The notes beneath the pieces are model-generated. The model did no database searches. It was not told the DNA's origin and worked only from the letters and a program-made list of their open reading frames with translations. A program made the translations under genes and the position numbers. Positions 48,930-58,696 of a DNA stretch of 64,000 nt are shown here, one piece after another. Source of the DNA: Dendrolimus kikuchii. Lineage: Eukaryota; Arthropoda; Insecta; Lepidoptera; Lasiocampidae. The stretch spans positions 1,324,001-1,388,000 of the forward strand of contig CM034397.1 of assembly GCA_019925095.2 (NCBI GenBank). Direction: 5' to 3'. Each line of letters begins with the position of its first letter. Positions within the stretch are counted from its first letter, which is position 1.

Positions 48930-50680
48930 AAAGGTGGCGCTGCAACCGCTTACATTTGGTACCAGTAATTTCAATTCACTAAAAAACGCATCGTCGTCAT
49001 AGTGGTGCGAACGAACTTTCGCTGCCATAGTCAGTTATATATAAATTAACGGGTATCAAAATTAAAAAAAAGTAATACGTCTATAATCTATTATTTTAAA
49101 TAAGTAATATCTGTAACAAAACAAGCGATATTACATCTCTGTAAACACTCGGACAATTCCACAAGATGCATAATGTTGTCAACTTAGCGCTTCCAGTGCT
49201 AGATTTTTATATTTATGAACACCCAAAGTTATTTTTTAGTGCTTAGTACGGTATTTAGCGCTTTTTTAAATCTTATAACCCTTCACTAAAATATCAGCGT
49301 ATATTGGAATATTATTGTTAAAAGACTAGTATTTATAATAAAGCCATTTGTCTATTCATAAAAATATTTATTATCTGCGCTTTTTCCAAATTCCTGCCAT
49401 ACTGATGCTTTTTGAGAGTTGACGTGACACGTTTTTTTAGGTATGGTTTTCTTCGAAGAGAGTTGGCAACACAAAAGCCACGCCCCGTAATGTGTGGGCA
49501 CCTTTAAGGTGTGTACATATTTTAAGTCGCAACTAATAGTCGCAGCTGAGGGGCGTGACTTACAACGTCTCTGGATGAGGAAATTCCATTGAAGTGTGCA
49601 CATTATAAGGTGTAAGTCGCGGACGTGACCTTGAGCGTTCGGACATCCTAATCTTAGCAATCTAGAGAGTGTAATGGTTCGGTGTGCACATTGTTCGGAA
49701 GCGTCCGTCAGCCGCAGCTGATGGACGCGTCCTGCAATAAGTCAGTGTGACCTTCAACTACCGATATAAATTTGAAAAAGGTAGTGTACACCAGTGGCGT
49801 ATCTTGCCTTAGAAGGGCCCTATATCAAAATGTCTTGGAGGGCCCAAAGGAACGATAAAAATTTTTTATTAAAGAAATGCACAAATTGAATTAAAATAAT
49901 TGTATATTAATTATAAATTATTATTTATACTTAATGCTCCTAGGAGCTAAGTTCAAATCAAAGACACACTTTTCAACAAACTAATTTATCAAATCGTCCA
50001 TAGCTGAAAACGATTTCAGTTTTTCTAGATTTTCTGCCTCTATAGTCATTAATTACAAGTTTGATAGTCATCCCTGCTAGCCCAACTAATTCTCAAAATT
50101 GTTATTTTAATCTATAAAAGATTGTGGATAACATTTTAGCGAATATTCCTAAAATGTTGCATGTTTTCGGGGCCCTTGTAGGGTAGCCTGGGGCCCCATA
50201 TCATTGACCTGGCTGATACGGTGGTAGTACACATGTACACATTAAGCCAATGAATATTTTGTCACCGCATAAATACATCGACTATTCAATATTACATACA
50301 TATTATGCTTACTCCTATCGTTGGCTCACTATGTAAGCAGCCTAAGGCAATTTCAGCAATGTATAGTTTATGTATAAGTAAATTTTAATATAAACTCTAG
50401 TTTTAAAGGTTTAGTTGCCAAGTCAAAAACTCAAAAAAATCATATAAACTCGGAGTATCTGTCGGAAGGTAACCTAAGAAAGACACAATTTATTCTAAAA
50501 AAGAGAATCGTGTAAAACTGAAATTTATAATTTAAAACTATAGTCTTTTTAATGTATCTTTTTTTGCTTTCTGTTATTTTACGCAACTTTGACTTTGAGA
50601 TTGTGTAAAACGAAACGTGGCAAATAGTTTTAAATTCCGACACTATTGTAGTCACGCTTAGCAGCACTGTACTCCTTTAA
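48930..50680. other. Intergenic stretch without supported genes
   Basis: Apart from repeat K copy 2, only AT-rich sequence. The segment at 49795-50220 has no coding signal, and the minus-strand frame at 48708-49028 overlaps an AGGTGGCGCTGCAACCGC repeat motif. Confidence 0.45.
49498..49790 (+). repeat. Dispersed repeat K copy 2
   Basis: Second copy, followed by an inverted-looking GCAGCTGATGGACGCGTCC block (49712-49730) that resembles the GTGACGGACGCGTCCG start of copy 1. Confidence 0.55.
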
Positions 50681-50857
50681 TCACCCGCCATTTCACTGTT
50701 TATTGTACGTCACTTCCCGTTTTGTTACGTTTGGCCATACTGATTCATATAAGCGCGCCGCGCGCGGCGCTGCCATCTTTGTCTAGCAATTTGGCTTGGC
50801 GCCTTTCCTGTGTTGGTTTGTTCACTGTGGTGGTTATAGTGCGTTACACGTTTCAAA
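50680..50857 (+). promoter_or_regulatory. H2A.Z: H2A.Z promoter / 5' UTR region
   Basis: A CpG-rich island (a run of CG dinucleotides at 50755-50770) stands out in AT-rich sequence. GCGCTGCCATCTTTG at about 50766-50781 matches the Pleiohomeotic/YY1 consensus (GCNGCCATNTT), which often sits at transcription starts of housekeeping genes. No TATA box is evident. The start site itself is not determined. Confidence 0.5.
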
Positions 50858-51916
50858 ATGGTGAGTTTTGCAAGATTTTGTGAAATCCAATTGAAAGTGC
50901 TGTGATTTTAAAGTGTGTTTCGATGGGAAATAGTGTGATGTACGTTCTGGCAAAGTTTCAGCTTCGTACGAGCAAAATTAATGGGTTTTTTCGTGAATTT
51001 TAGGCTGGTGGTAAAGCGGGCAAAGATTCAGGCAAAGCTAAGGCAAAAGCAGTCTCAAGATCAGCAAGAGCAGGTTTGCAGGTATTGAAAACATCTCTCT
51101 TAATTTATTTAAGGAATTTACAAGCTATTCCCATATAAAATCTCGATTTCTAACAATATCTGGCATAATTGAATAATATGAATGACCTCTCAGTATGGCG
51201 GCTAGCAACTTGTGTAGGAGGAATAAATCAATAAATTGGAAATTCTGTAGGCGTTCCGTGTTTTCAGTTTCCCGTGGGAAGGATTCACAGGCATCTTAAA
51301 AATAGGACGACAAGCCATGGTCGTGTTGGAGCCACAGCAGCCGTATATTCAGCAGCTATTCTGGAATATCTTACGGCCGAGGTAAGCTATGCGACGCCCG
51401 CCAATATGGCGGCAGACGCTGTACACCCAATTATATTACGAAATAACGGGCAATTTCTAGAAACTCGCGCATCGCTGCGTGCTATTTTCAACTTTGTTTT
51501 GATAAGCATTTTCCTCCCCAGGAATACTTTTCATTTTATAAAGAAATTTTAGCGTAACAAATTTGGCGGGAAAAAAAGTGATCAGGTTATGATCTACATA
51601 TTTACGATTCTAAAATATTTTTCGATTAACTTTTTATACTTGTTGCTGCTGTAAAGGCACAGTAACTTATGTTCTTTAAGTTTTTGTACTATAGACATTT
51701 ATTGAGTAAACTGTTCTTTAGGTATTGGAATTGGCGGGAAACGCTTCGAAGGATCTCAAGGTGAAGCGTATCACACCCCGGCATTTGCAGCTGGCCATCA
51801 GAGGAGACGAGGAGCTGGACAGCTTGATCAAGGCCACCATTGCGGGCGGAGGAGTCATCCCACATATACACAAATCGCTCATCGGCAAGAAAGGCGGGCC
51901 GGGCGCACCCGTTTAA
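50858..51916 (+). CDS. H2A.Z: Histone variant H2A.Z, complete, four coding exons
   Basis: Nucleosomal histone that replaces H2A at promoters and elsewhere. Coding exons are 50858-50860 (ATG only), 51004-51081, 51268-51381 and 51722-51916; all borders are GT/AG, total 129 residues. The N-terminal tail is Gly/Lys-rich ([13 protein letters not shown]), followed by the histone fold starting [14 protein letters not shown] and the H2A.Z-specific C-terminal half with the extended acidic patch ([11 protein letters not shown]) and [16 protein letters not shown]. The length matches vertebrate H2A.Z (128) and is shorter than Drosophila H2Av (141), which carries a C-terminal SQ phosphorylation tail that is absent here. 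The start codon being the whole coding part of exon 1 is supported by the strong donor gtgagt directly after ATG. Confidence 0.97.
51004..51081 (+). CDS. H2A.Z: H2A.Z coding exon 2 (N-terminal tail)
   Basis: 26 codons between acceptor gaattttag and donor gtattg, phase 0. It encodes the Lys/Gly/Ala tail that carries the acetylation-type lysines, and the first residues of the fold. Confidence 0.95.
51268..51381 (+). CDS. H2A.Z: H2A.Z coding exon 3 (histone fold, first part)
   Basis: 38 codons between acceptor ttttcag and donor gtaagc, phase 0. It encodes [11 protein letters not shown] through the alpha-2 helix [15 protein letters not shown]. Read-through past the donor gives about 50 unrelated residues, which are intron. 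Confidence 0.95.
51722..51916 (+). CDS. H2A.Z: H2A.Z coding exon 4 (C-terminal half)
   Basis: Acceptor gttctttag; 64 codons then TAA. It contains the H2A.Z acidic patch and docking segment and ends G-G-P-G-A-P-V. A probable donor (attag|gtaaga) lies only 6 nt after the stop. Confidence 0.96.
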   Translation, partial: VLELAGNASKDLKVKRITPRHLQLAIRGDEELDSLIKATIAGGGVIPHIHKSLIGKKGGPGAPV

Positions 51917-52669
51917 GATTAGGTAAGAATCAGAGATATTACTATTTATTGCTTTACTCTCAATATTAAAAGACGACTCATTACAAAGTAGATCTTTGAT
52001 TTATAATAGAGAGTTTCATATCTAAACAATATTTATAATTCTATGTAAAACTTATTCTTTACTTTGTTTATAATTTTATGGTCACATACAGAGACCTCAA
52101 ATTGACAATATTAATATGTAGCCAAGTTATAATGATGAGTCCAACACTACAAGAGATAAGTTCAATATTCAGGATTGTCAAAATTATCACTGCCCTGCTA
52201 TAATTATCTGGCCTTAGATTATGTAAAAAAATATTTAAATGAAAAATAGTATAGAGTTATAACTCTGAGTCTGAGTGATTTTTTCAATATCACCATCTGT
52301 CTGGTTCTTCAATATCAGTATTTTTTGGTCACTTAGAATTATTGTGATTTCAAACTCGATTAAACGAAAAAGCGACACTAAACAGAGATGAACTCATAAA
52401 TCTATAGAACGAAGTCTGCGAGAGAATGAGATATGAGTTTTACATTGTGCTGCACAGATTAGAGAGTCAATAAGACCGATGATCAAATATAAGTCCAATT
52501 TGGATCAGAATAAAACTTATAATAATATTTTTTAGACTAAAACAGTGAAAAATTGAAAGTGATACTTGAGAAGTTTATTTTGAATTATAAGATGTTGATA
52601 GATGTAGGCTAAAAGAATTATATTTATATATTAATAAAAGTTAGGGAAGAATTATCTGTGAGTATATAA

Positions 52670-52910
52670 TATAACCCACAGAGGTAGGGTATTTGATAGT
52701 CTGGATGGCTACCACCCCTGTTCTAGAGTATGCCACCATAACAATCTTGAGTAGTGTCCTGGCATTAGCAGCCAGGTTCCAGTTGCCCTTTAGACATTTG
52801 CAGCACATTGGTAGCACCTTTGGTATTACAAATGTCTATAGGTGATGATAACTGCTTTCCATCAGGTGGATAGTCTGCCTGTCTACTGAACTCGTGCAAT
52901 AAAAAATAAC
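52670..52910 (-). repeat. Repeat A copy 13 (old), H2A.Z 3' UTR intron
   Basis: CTGGATGGCTACCACCCCTG block and an A-rich right end; roughly 80% similar to the young copies. Confidence 0.65.
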
Positions 52911-53128
52911 ACTGAATAATAGTCGTTATTAATCATATATTTTTTTTACATACTAACATTTGTCTATATTATTTATTTAGTTGCAATATACTGAATAATT
53001 TAAATGTCATTTTCTTTTGTTTGATATTCCTGTATGCTTAAGTTCATATGTAAACATTAAAGATTATAAATTCTATAGCCTCTGTAAAAACAAGATGGTA
53101 TCTCAAAACATGTTTTTTTTATTATCAA

Positions 53129-53453
53129 CTAGCGGCCCCACCAGACATTGTCCTGCTCTTAAAAAATAAAAATCTAGGACCCGAACCCAGCGCCACCTAC
53201 CGGTTCCAATTGTGGATTTAAACCATCCGGTGCACTCAAACACACAAAAACAAAATTGACAAAATCGGTCCAGGTGATTAAGAGGAATCTAGAACCCGAT
53301 CTCAGCGCTACCTACCGGTTCCAACGGGATAAAAAGTATCCTATGTCAGTATCCTGGTTCTAAGCTACCTCCCCACCTATTTTCAGCCAAATCGGTGTAG
53401 CCGTTCTTGAGTTATAAATAGTGTAACTAACACGACTGTTTTATATATATAGA
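53129..53453 (-). mobile_element. Helitron, non-autonomous, 325 bp, H2A.Z 3' UTR intron
   Basis: On the minus strand A|TCTATATATATAAAACAGTCG at the start and GGGGCCGCTAG|T at the end. It shares its 3' half with the Helitron at 24370-24888 but has a different 5' end. Confidence 0.75.
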
Positions 53454-53849
53454 TTATAAGCCAAAACCTGACAAACCTATGAGTGAAATGGGCATTATGT
53501 GATATTTTTAGGATGCTAAAGCCTTATAGTAAATAAACTCTGTTATGAATAAATTTTTCATGTCTGTTTTTGGAGGACACTCCTTAAGAATTGATTTTCA
53601 TATGAGGCCACCGCTCACCGGTATAGTAATTTTATGATGAGTGAAAATAATAAGTGTTAAATCAAAAGGTTTATGTATTTTATTATACAATTTCAAACTT
53701 GAATGCAATTAAATAAAATCTAAAGTTATGTAAAATAATGAAAATCCTTTCATCCCCAAATTGTGCCATTCACAGGAATGTCATGATTTTTTGAGCCCTC
53801 CTCGATCCTTGTCACAGCTGGTCACTTACGAGACTTCTCCCTCCCTAAG

Positions 53850-54010
53850 TGACATCACACTGGAACCTGGCCACTAATGCATAACACAGCTCAAGGTTGT
53901 TATGGCCGCATACGCTAGACCAAGGTTGATAGCCATCTACACTGGCAAATATCCTGTCTAAGGGTTGTTTTGTCATTTCCTTACAACTGGCTGCAGGAAA
54001 TTGCTTTTTT
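53850..54010 (-). repeat. Repeat A copy 14 (old fragment)
   Basis: CACTGGAACCTGGCCACTAATGC and GGTTGTTTTGTC blocks remain. Highly diverged. Confidence 0.45.
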
Positions 54011-54214
54011 TTATTGTAGTAATATGTAACTGTGTATGTGTCGCCAAAAGCGGGTATGCCCAGTAGGCATCCTCCCAACTGATAGTTAACCATGAGTAAA
54101 CCTCACTAACTTATGCATATTACAAGAGCTATGGCTAGTGGCTAGCCCACTCTCGTTTCAAAGAACTACATGGGTTTGAATCCCGGTTGAGAAGCATATG
54201 TCACTTATGCAATG

Positions 54215-54420
54215 GGTGCCAGGTGGTAGGATATTTGTCCGACTGGATAGCTACCATCTCCCTGGTCTAGAGCATGCCACCACAACAACCTTGAGTTATG
54301 TTCCGGCATCAGTAGCCAGCTTCCAGTCCTCCTTAAGAGAGTGGTAGCACCTTTGATATTACAAATGTCAATAGGTGATGGTAACTGCTTTCCATGAGGT
54401 GGGTTGTCTGCTTATGTAGG
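54215..54420 (-). repeat. Repeat A copy 15 (old)
   Basis: CCAGGTGGTAGGATATTTG to CCATGAGGTGGGTTGTCTGC; lies about 95 bp before the inferred 3' UTR acceptor of H2A.Z. Confidence 0.55.
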
Positions 54421-54689
54421 ATTATGTTCTTAAAGTCGTAAACATCCCACCAAAATCAAATCAAGATAATTATAGTTTCAAAGTCTCAAACTGATGGAAG
54501 TGTATTTTGTTTCAGGCTATAATTCTACAAGACAATATATGCTGCATTTGACTCCCGGGCAAGACTTCAGATTGTAAAATTGTTCACAGATCGGCAAACA
54601 TAGTTTTCTATTAAAGTTTAAGTGTTGTGGAGGACAGTGATTCCAAGAACAGTTGGTCTGGACTAATATTAGCTATTAAGTGCTAGACT

Positions 54690-55740
54690 AGAATATTTTA
54701 GTTTTAAGAAGATTTAAATATGATTGTATTAGAATTAAGTTTCCTTTTCTCCGTTCGTGGGACGATTAGTTTTTGTTAACTTTAAAGTGACATAATTGTT
54801 TTGTACAACTGCTTTAGTTAAACATTTTATTATTATTGGCTACACCACTTATTGAACATAAGCCTGAAGTTAAATTGAGATAACATTTATTTTTGAATGT
54901 ATAAGAGGAAAATTAAAAAAAAAATACATAGCAACTGTTACTCTGCTAAGCTGATGTAACACTAACGAGAAATTAATGAATCATTTCCGACTCTGAGTGC
55001 AGTTAATGGTACTCCCAATGTTATACAGGTGATGTGGTGAATGCATATAATTTTAATCTAGTGTAATTATTCATTTATATAACTTAAAAGCTTCTTTGTT
55101 TTTATGGATACTCATTTTATAAATGCAGTTGTCTTTTACAATGAAAACCACAATGAAAGCCATGTATTTCATCGAGAAACATCTGTTTATAAAAACTGTT
55201 TCTGAAACATTTTTAAAATCATTTGTCGTGAATGGCAAAATATCCTAAAATAGGCACGCAGATACATGTTACAATGTATTCTAAAATATTTACATATTGA
55301 TGTATGTAAAAACGATACAAGCGGTAAAATCACACCTAACTTTTGATAATATTGAAATAATTTGAATTAGTCTTCAAACAGTGATTATTGATATGCCATT
55401 TGACTCCTTTTACTTGGTCTGCATCGATGTTGAACATTTAACTGCATTATTTGTGACATTATTTTTTTGTCCTAAAATGTAGGTGTACAGTCACGGTATG
55501 AAAAAGTTCGTCACCTTAAAGTCTACGTTTCAATAAATGTTAGGTTTATAAAATATAGGATCTTAACAAAAGTTTTAATCATCAGATACAAGAGTATACA
55601 ATCGCTATGCTTAACGTAAATATTAAAACTATTAAAAAGATTTTATGTCTCTCAGCAATCTTGGAGAAGTTAGAAAATGAAACAACTTGGATTTAAGTAA
55701 TTTTAAAATAAATTGTCAAACAGTGTAACATAATTTTTTG
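54690..55740. other. Unassigned AT-rich sequence
   Basis: No repeat or gene recognised; it may include distal 3' UTR of H2A.Z if a later polyadenylation site is used. Confidence 0.4.
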
Positions 55741-56025
55741 TGGAATAGTCTGTTTTGTGCGAGTTTTTGGCGGGAACTGAAAGGAGACGTGGTGCTGTGT
55801 AGTTTTATTTTCTAAAAATGTGCAAAATTACTCTAAAATGAACAATAGTTGTAGGATATTGATAGTTTTTGAGTAGTAATTACGTGTTTTTGCGAGAAAT
55901 GCGAACTATATGGCCAAATTTGGCCTTTCGAGTTTTCACAAGAACTCCGTTGAATGATGTCCATTGTAGCCTACAATACAACGGCGCCTGACTTAAAGGC
56001 CTAGTTGCCAAGCCTTAAACTTTAA
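55740..56025 (+). repeat. Repeat D copy 4
   Basis: GTTTTTGGCGGGAACTGAAAGG to GGCCTAGTTGCCAAGCC, shorter in the middle than copy 2. Confidence 0.55.
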
Positions 56026-57181
56026 AAAAAAACTGTTTTGTGACTTAGTTTGTAAAAGTAACATGTGCATGTGGAATGTTAAAAGAATCAATTTGAAAAC
56101 TGGTGAACCATTTCATACTGCGACTACTGTACATGTAATGTGTAACAATTTTGAGGAAAAAAGTCGCTAAAAAAATTTTGCTACAAGGTCTTGGTACTGA
56201 CGCCAACGTATGTAGATACGCTCATACAAAATGTATGAGGTCTGAGAGGCCGCTCCCCTTTTGTTTGTTAGTCATGTTTCAGCTTGTTTCTCAGTGAATA
56301 CATTTGAAATTTGAAAACTCTTGTTATAAAGAAATATATTCGTCAGGCTTCATTATCAACAAGTTGTTATCAGAATATTAGTGTTTTATCCTGGTCACAT
56401 TCTGAGCTTCGCTGTTATTAACTATAGGACGTTGTCTACAAAATTATGACGTACACACCACAGGTGTTTTCTGTTTAGGCAGTTGTGTTGTATTAAATAA
56501 TGACCATAATAAACCACCTATGGGTTTGCACAAAACAATTTTCATACACTACACAACTTTTTGATTAGTATTTAACGAGTTGTTGTGGTAATTGCATGAT
56601 TTTTTTACTTTTTCTAGTGACATGGTTAGAAATAGTTGAGATGAATGAATATGTTGACTAAATTTGAAGTTTGGTATCATTGAAATGTTATAAGTTGTAA
56701 GAAATGTATTTTGATCTTTGAAAAATATATTTAGGAAAAACTATCGTTTTTTATTCAGTACTGTTTATTATTTATTTATCTGTCCTTACCCTCACTTAGA
56801 TTTAAAAAAAATAAATCACGCACTAGCTGCTTCTAAGATTGAAGGAGTATTCCAAAGTTATAACATGGAAGAAGAAAATCTTTATACATGGTTATTTATA
56901 GTACTATTTCCTATGAAGTTGATTGAAAAGTGACTTGTAAATTAACTTATTATACCTACTTAAAATATTTGAAATAATAACTCGTTATAATATAATGGAA
57001 AGTAGCTGGGAGTGCATTCTATATTCCGAAGGTGCTTGAGAGAATCGAGAACATCAGATAAATATAATTTTAGATTAGCCATAACTTGTCTACAAGTTGT
57101 CTGTACGATAGGATAAGTTTTAAAACATGATATTCATCAATTTTTTTTTTTAAAGACGTCTGTCTAGCCATTCATTTGTTA

Positions 57182-57417
57182 TCGACGGCCTCTGTGGTTG
57201 AGCGGGTTAAGTCTTAGCCGGCCGAACTCGTTGAAACGCAGGGGCTCCGGGTTCGATTCCCGGCATGGTAAATTTCAGAAACGAACTTTCTATTACATAT
57301 TTACTATGGTCTGGGATCGGCCCCAGAGTGCTGCCGTTGTATATTACCCATAACAAGCGTAACTTGCTTAGCTTATACAATGTGTGTGTTTGTCTGCCGA
57401 TTATTTATTTATGTTGT
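57182..57417 (+). repeat. tRNA-derived SINE, near complete
   Basis: The head has an A-box-like TGGTTGAGCGG (57195-57205) and a B-box GGTTCGATTCC (57250-57260), spaced as in a tRNA-type RNA polymerase III promoter. The body follows with GGTCTGGGATCGGCCCCAGAG. ATTTGTTA flanks it at 57174-57181 and 57418-57425, a likely target duplication. It is a SINE, not a tRNA gene: no foldable acceptor stem. Confidence 0.75.
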
Positions 57418-57699
57418 ATTTGTTAATTATTTAAACTATTTTATTACTTGTCTGTGGTCATTTTGTATTTTATCTATTGTTTGTCTGTACTCTGTGTCTA
57501 TGTTAAAATGTAAACTACTTTATGTTAAAGAATAGATCTTTGTACGAACTTTGCTAAACTTTGAAATACAGTTATTTTGTAATTAACATGTAATTTTCAT
57601 TAATCTGGAATATAGAACAACATAATAATTTATATTATTTATGATCTTCCCGGCCGGTTTCGACAATGGTGACTGCATTTAAACTCATTTTCATTTGGC

Positions 57700-58047
57700 T
57701 GATATAGGTGAATTATTTTTGTGTGTGTTCAAGTGGATCCCGGGATGGCTTAGATTCATATTTGAACCAGATAGATGGCGCTGCAATCGGGTTCCAGGAT
57801 TTAGGTGAATTTTTTTCGTGTGTTCAAGTGGATCCCGGGATACTTTAGATTTACGATTGGACCCGGTAGGTAGCGCCGTTGAACACCTCTTTAACGGTGG
57901 GACCGATTTTGATGAAATTTTTTGTGTTTTTTTCTAGTAGATTCGAGAATGGTTTAGATTAACAATTGGTCCCGGTTGATGGCACTGCAATTAGGTTCTA
58001 GATTTTTATTTTTTAAGGGCAAGACAACGTCTACCGGGTACTGCTAG
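57700..58047 (+). mobile_element. Helitron-like element upstream of the RS-like gene
   Basis: Ends GACAACGTCTACCGGG...GCTAG|T, matching the 3' ends of the 24370 and 53129 Helitrons. It contains three similar internal blocks (GTTCAAGTGGATCCCGGGAT at about 57729 and 57823, and a related one at 57940). The 5' end is not clear. Confidence 0.6.
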
Positions 58048-58324
58048 TACTTTATAAATTCAAACAAGCTCTGCCAAGTGTGTTACTCTAATGACCCTAA
58101 ACAGCTTCATCTTACAAAGGTTAGTTAACCAGATAAGTGAATGCGAGAGGTATTACAAGTGAACTTTTATATTATTGGCCTTACTGGTCATAAGAAATTA
58201 GAATTTTTAATAACCTACATTAATTTTATGCATATTTGACTTTAGTCGATTTATTTTCATGGCAATTAATGTAAAAATATAAGGCACTTATTATATGGCA
58301 ACTATTGATAAAAAAGTAAAAAAA

Positions 58325-58490
58325 ACATCAGACGGCCGGCCATCTTGTTTTTGTCGTGTCAATTTTATGGTGTACAAAATCACATTTGAACCAAATAATA
58401 GTGAAATATTTATTTGTCTTGAAATACTGGAAGCATTGTATTTAAATAACTAATAATTACAATTGGGCTCGTTACTTCAATCAAGCTGAC
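58325..58490 (+). promoter_or_regulatory. RS-like gene promoter / 5' UTR
   Basis: ACGGCCGGCCATCTTG at about 58331-58345 resembles the YY1/Pleiohomeotic-type GCCATCTT element also seen upstream of H2A.Z. The ATG follows about 145 nt later without an obvious intron acceptor, so this may be the transcription start area. No TATA box is seen. Confidence 0.4.
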
Positions 58491-58696
58491 ATGAGTTCCC
58501 GACATCGAGACAGGACTAGATCTCGTTCAAGGGATCGCGAACGCGATCGCCATAAGGAGAAGGAACGCGATCGTGGCAAAACAAGAGACCGCGATCGCGC
58601 GAAGGATAAAGATAGGGACCGCGATCGCGAAAGGGATCGGGATAGAGACCGTGACAGGGATAGAGATCGCGATCGAGATCGTCATCGCTCCAAAAG
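58491..58696 (+). CDS. RS-like gene coding exon 1
   Basis: 206 nt from the ATG to donor aaaag|gtactc, phase 2. It codes for alternating Arg and Asp over roughly 50 residues after a short R-S start. The open frame continues 43 nt past the donor before a stop, but that part loses the composition. Confidence 0.78.

Larger units (their letters stand above)
51917..54680 (+). other. H2A.Z: H2A.Z 3' UTR with a probable 2.6-kb intron
   Basis: The 3' UTR appears to be split: donor attag|gtaaga after 51922 and acceptor ttttgtttcag ending 54515, followed by AT-rich exon sequence with ATTAAA near 54611. The junction lies about 6 nt after the stop codon, well inside the ~50-nt limit, so it should not provoke nonsense-mediated decay. 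The intron carries degraded repeat A copies and a Helitron. It is inferred from splice-site quality only. Confidence 0.45.

Noticed and set aside
48708..49028. 106-residue minus-strand frame
   Set aside because: It overlaps dispersed motifs (AGGTGGCGCTGCAACCGC) also seen near 18890 and has no domain or splice support.
57182..57275. Possible tRNA gene
   Set aside because: It has A- and B-box-like sequences but no convincing acceptor or anticodon stem, and the head is fused to a repeated body found elsewhere; it is a SINE.
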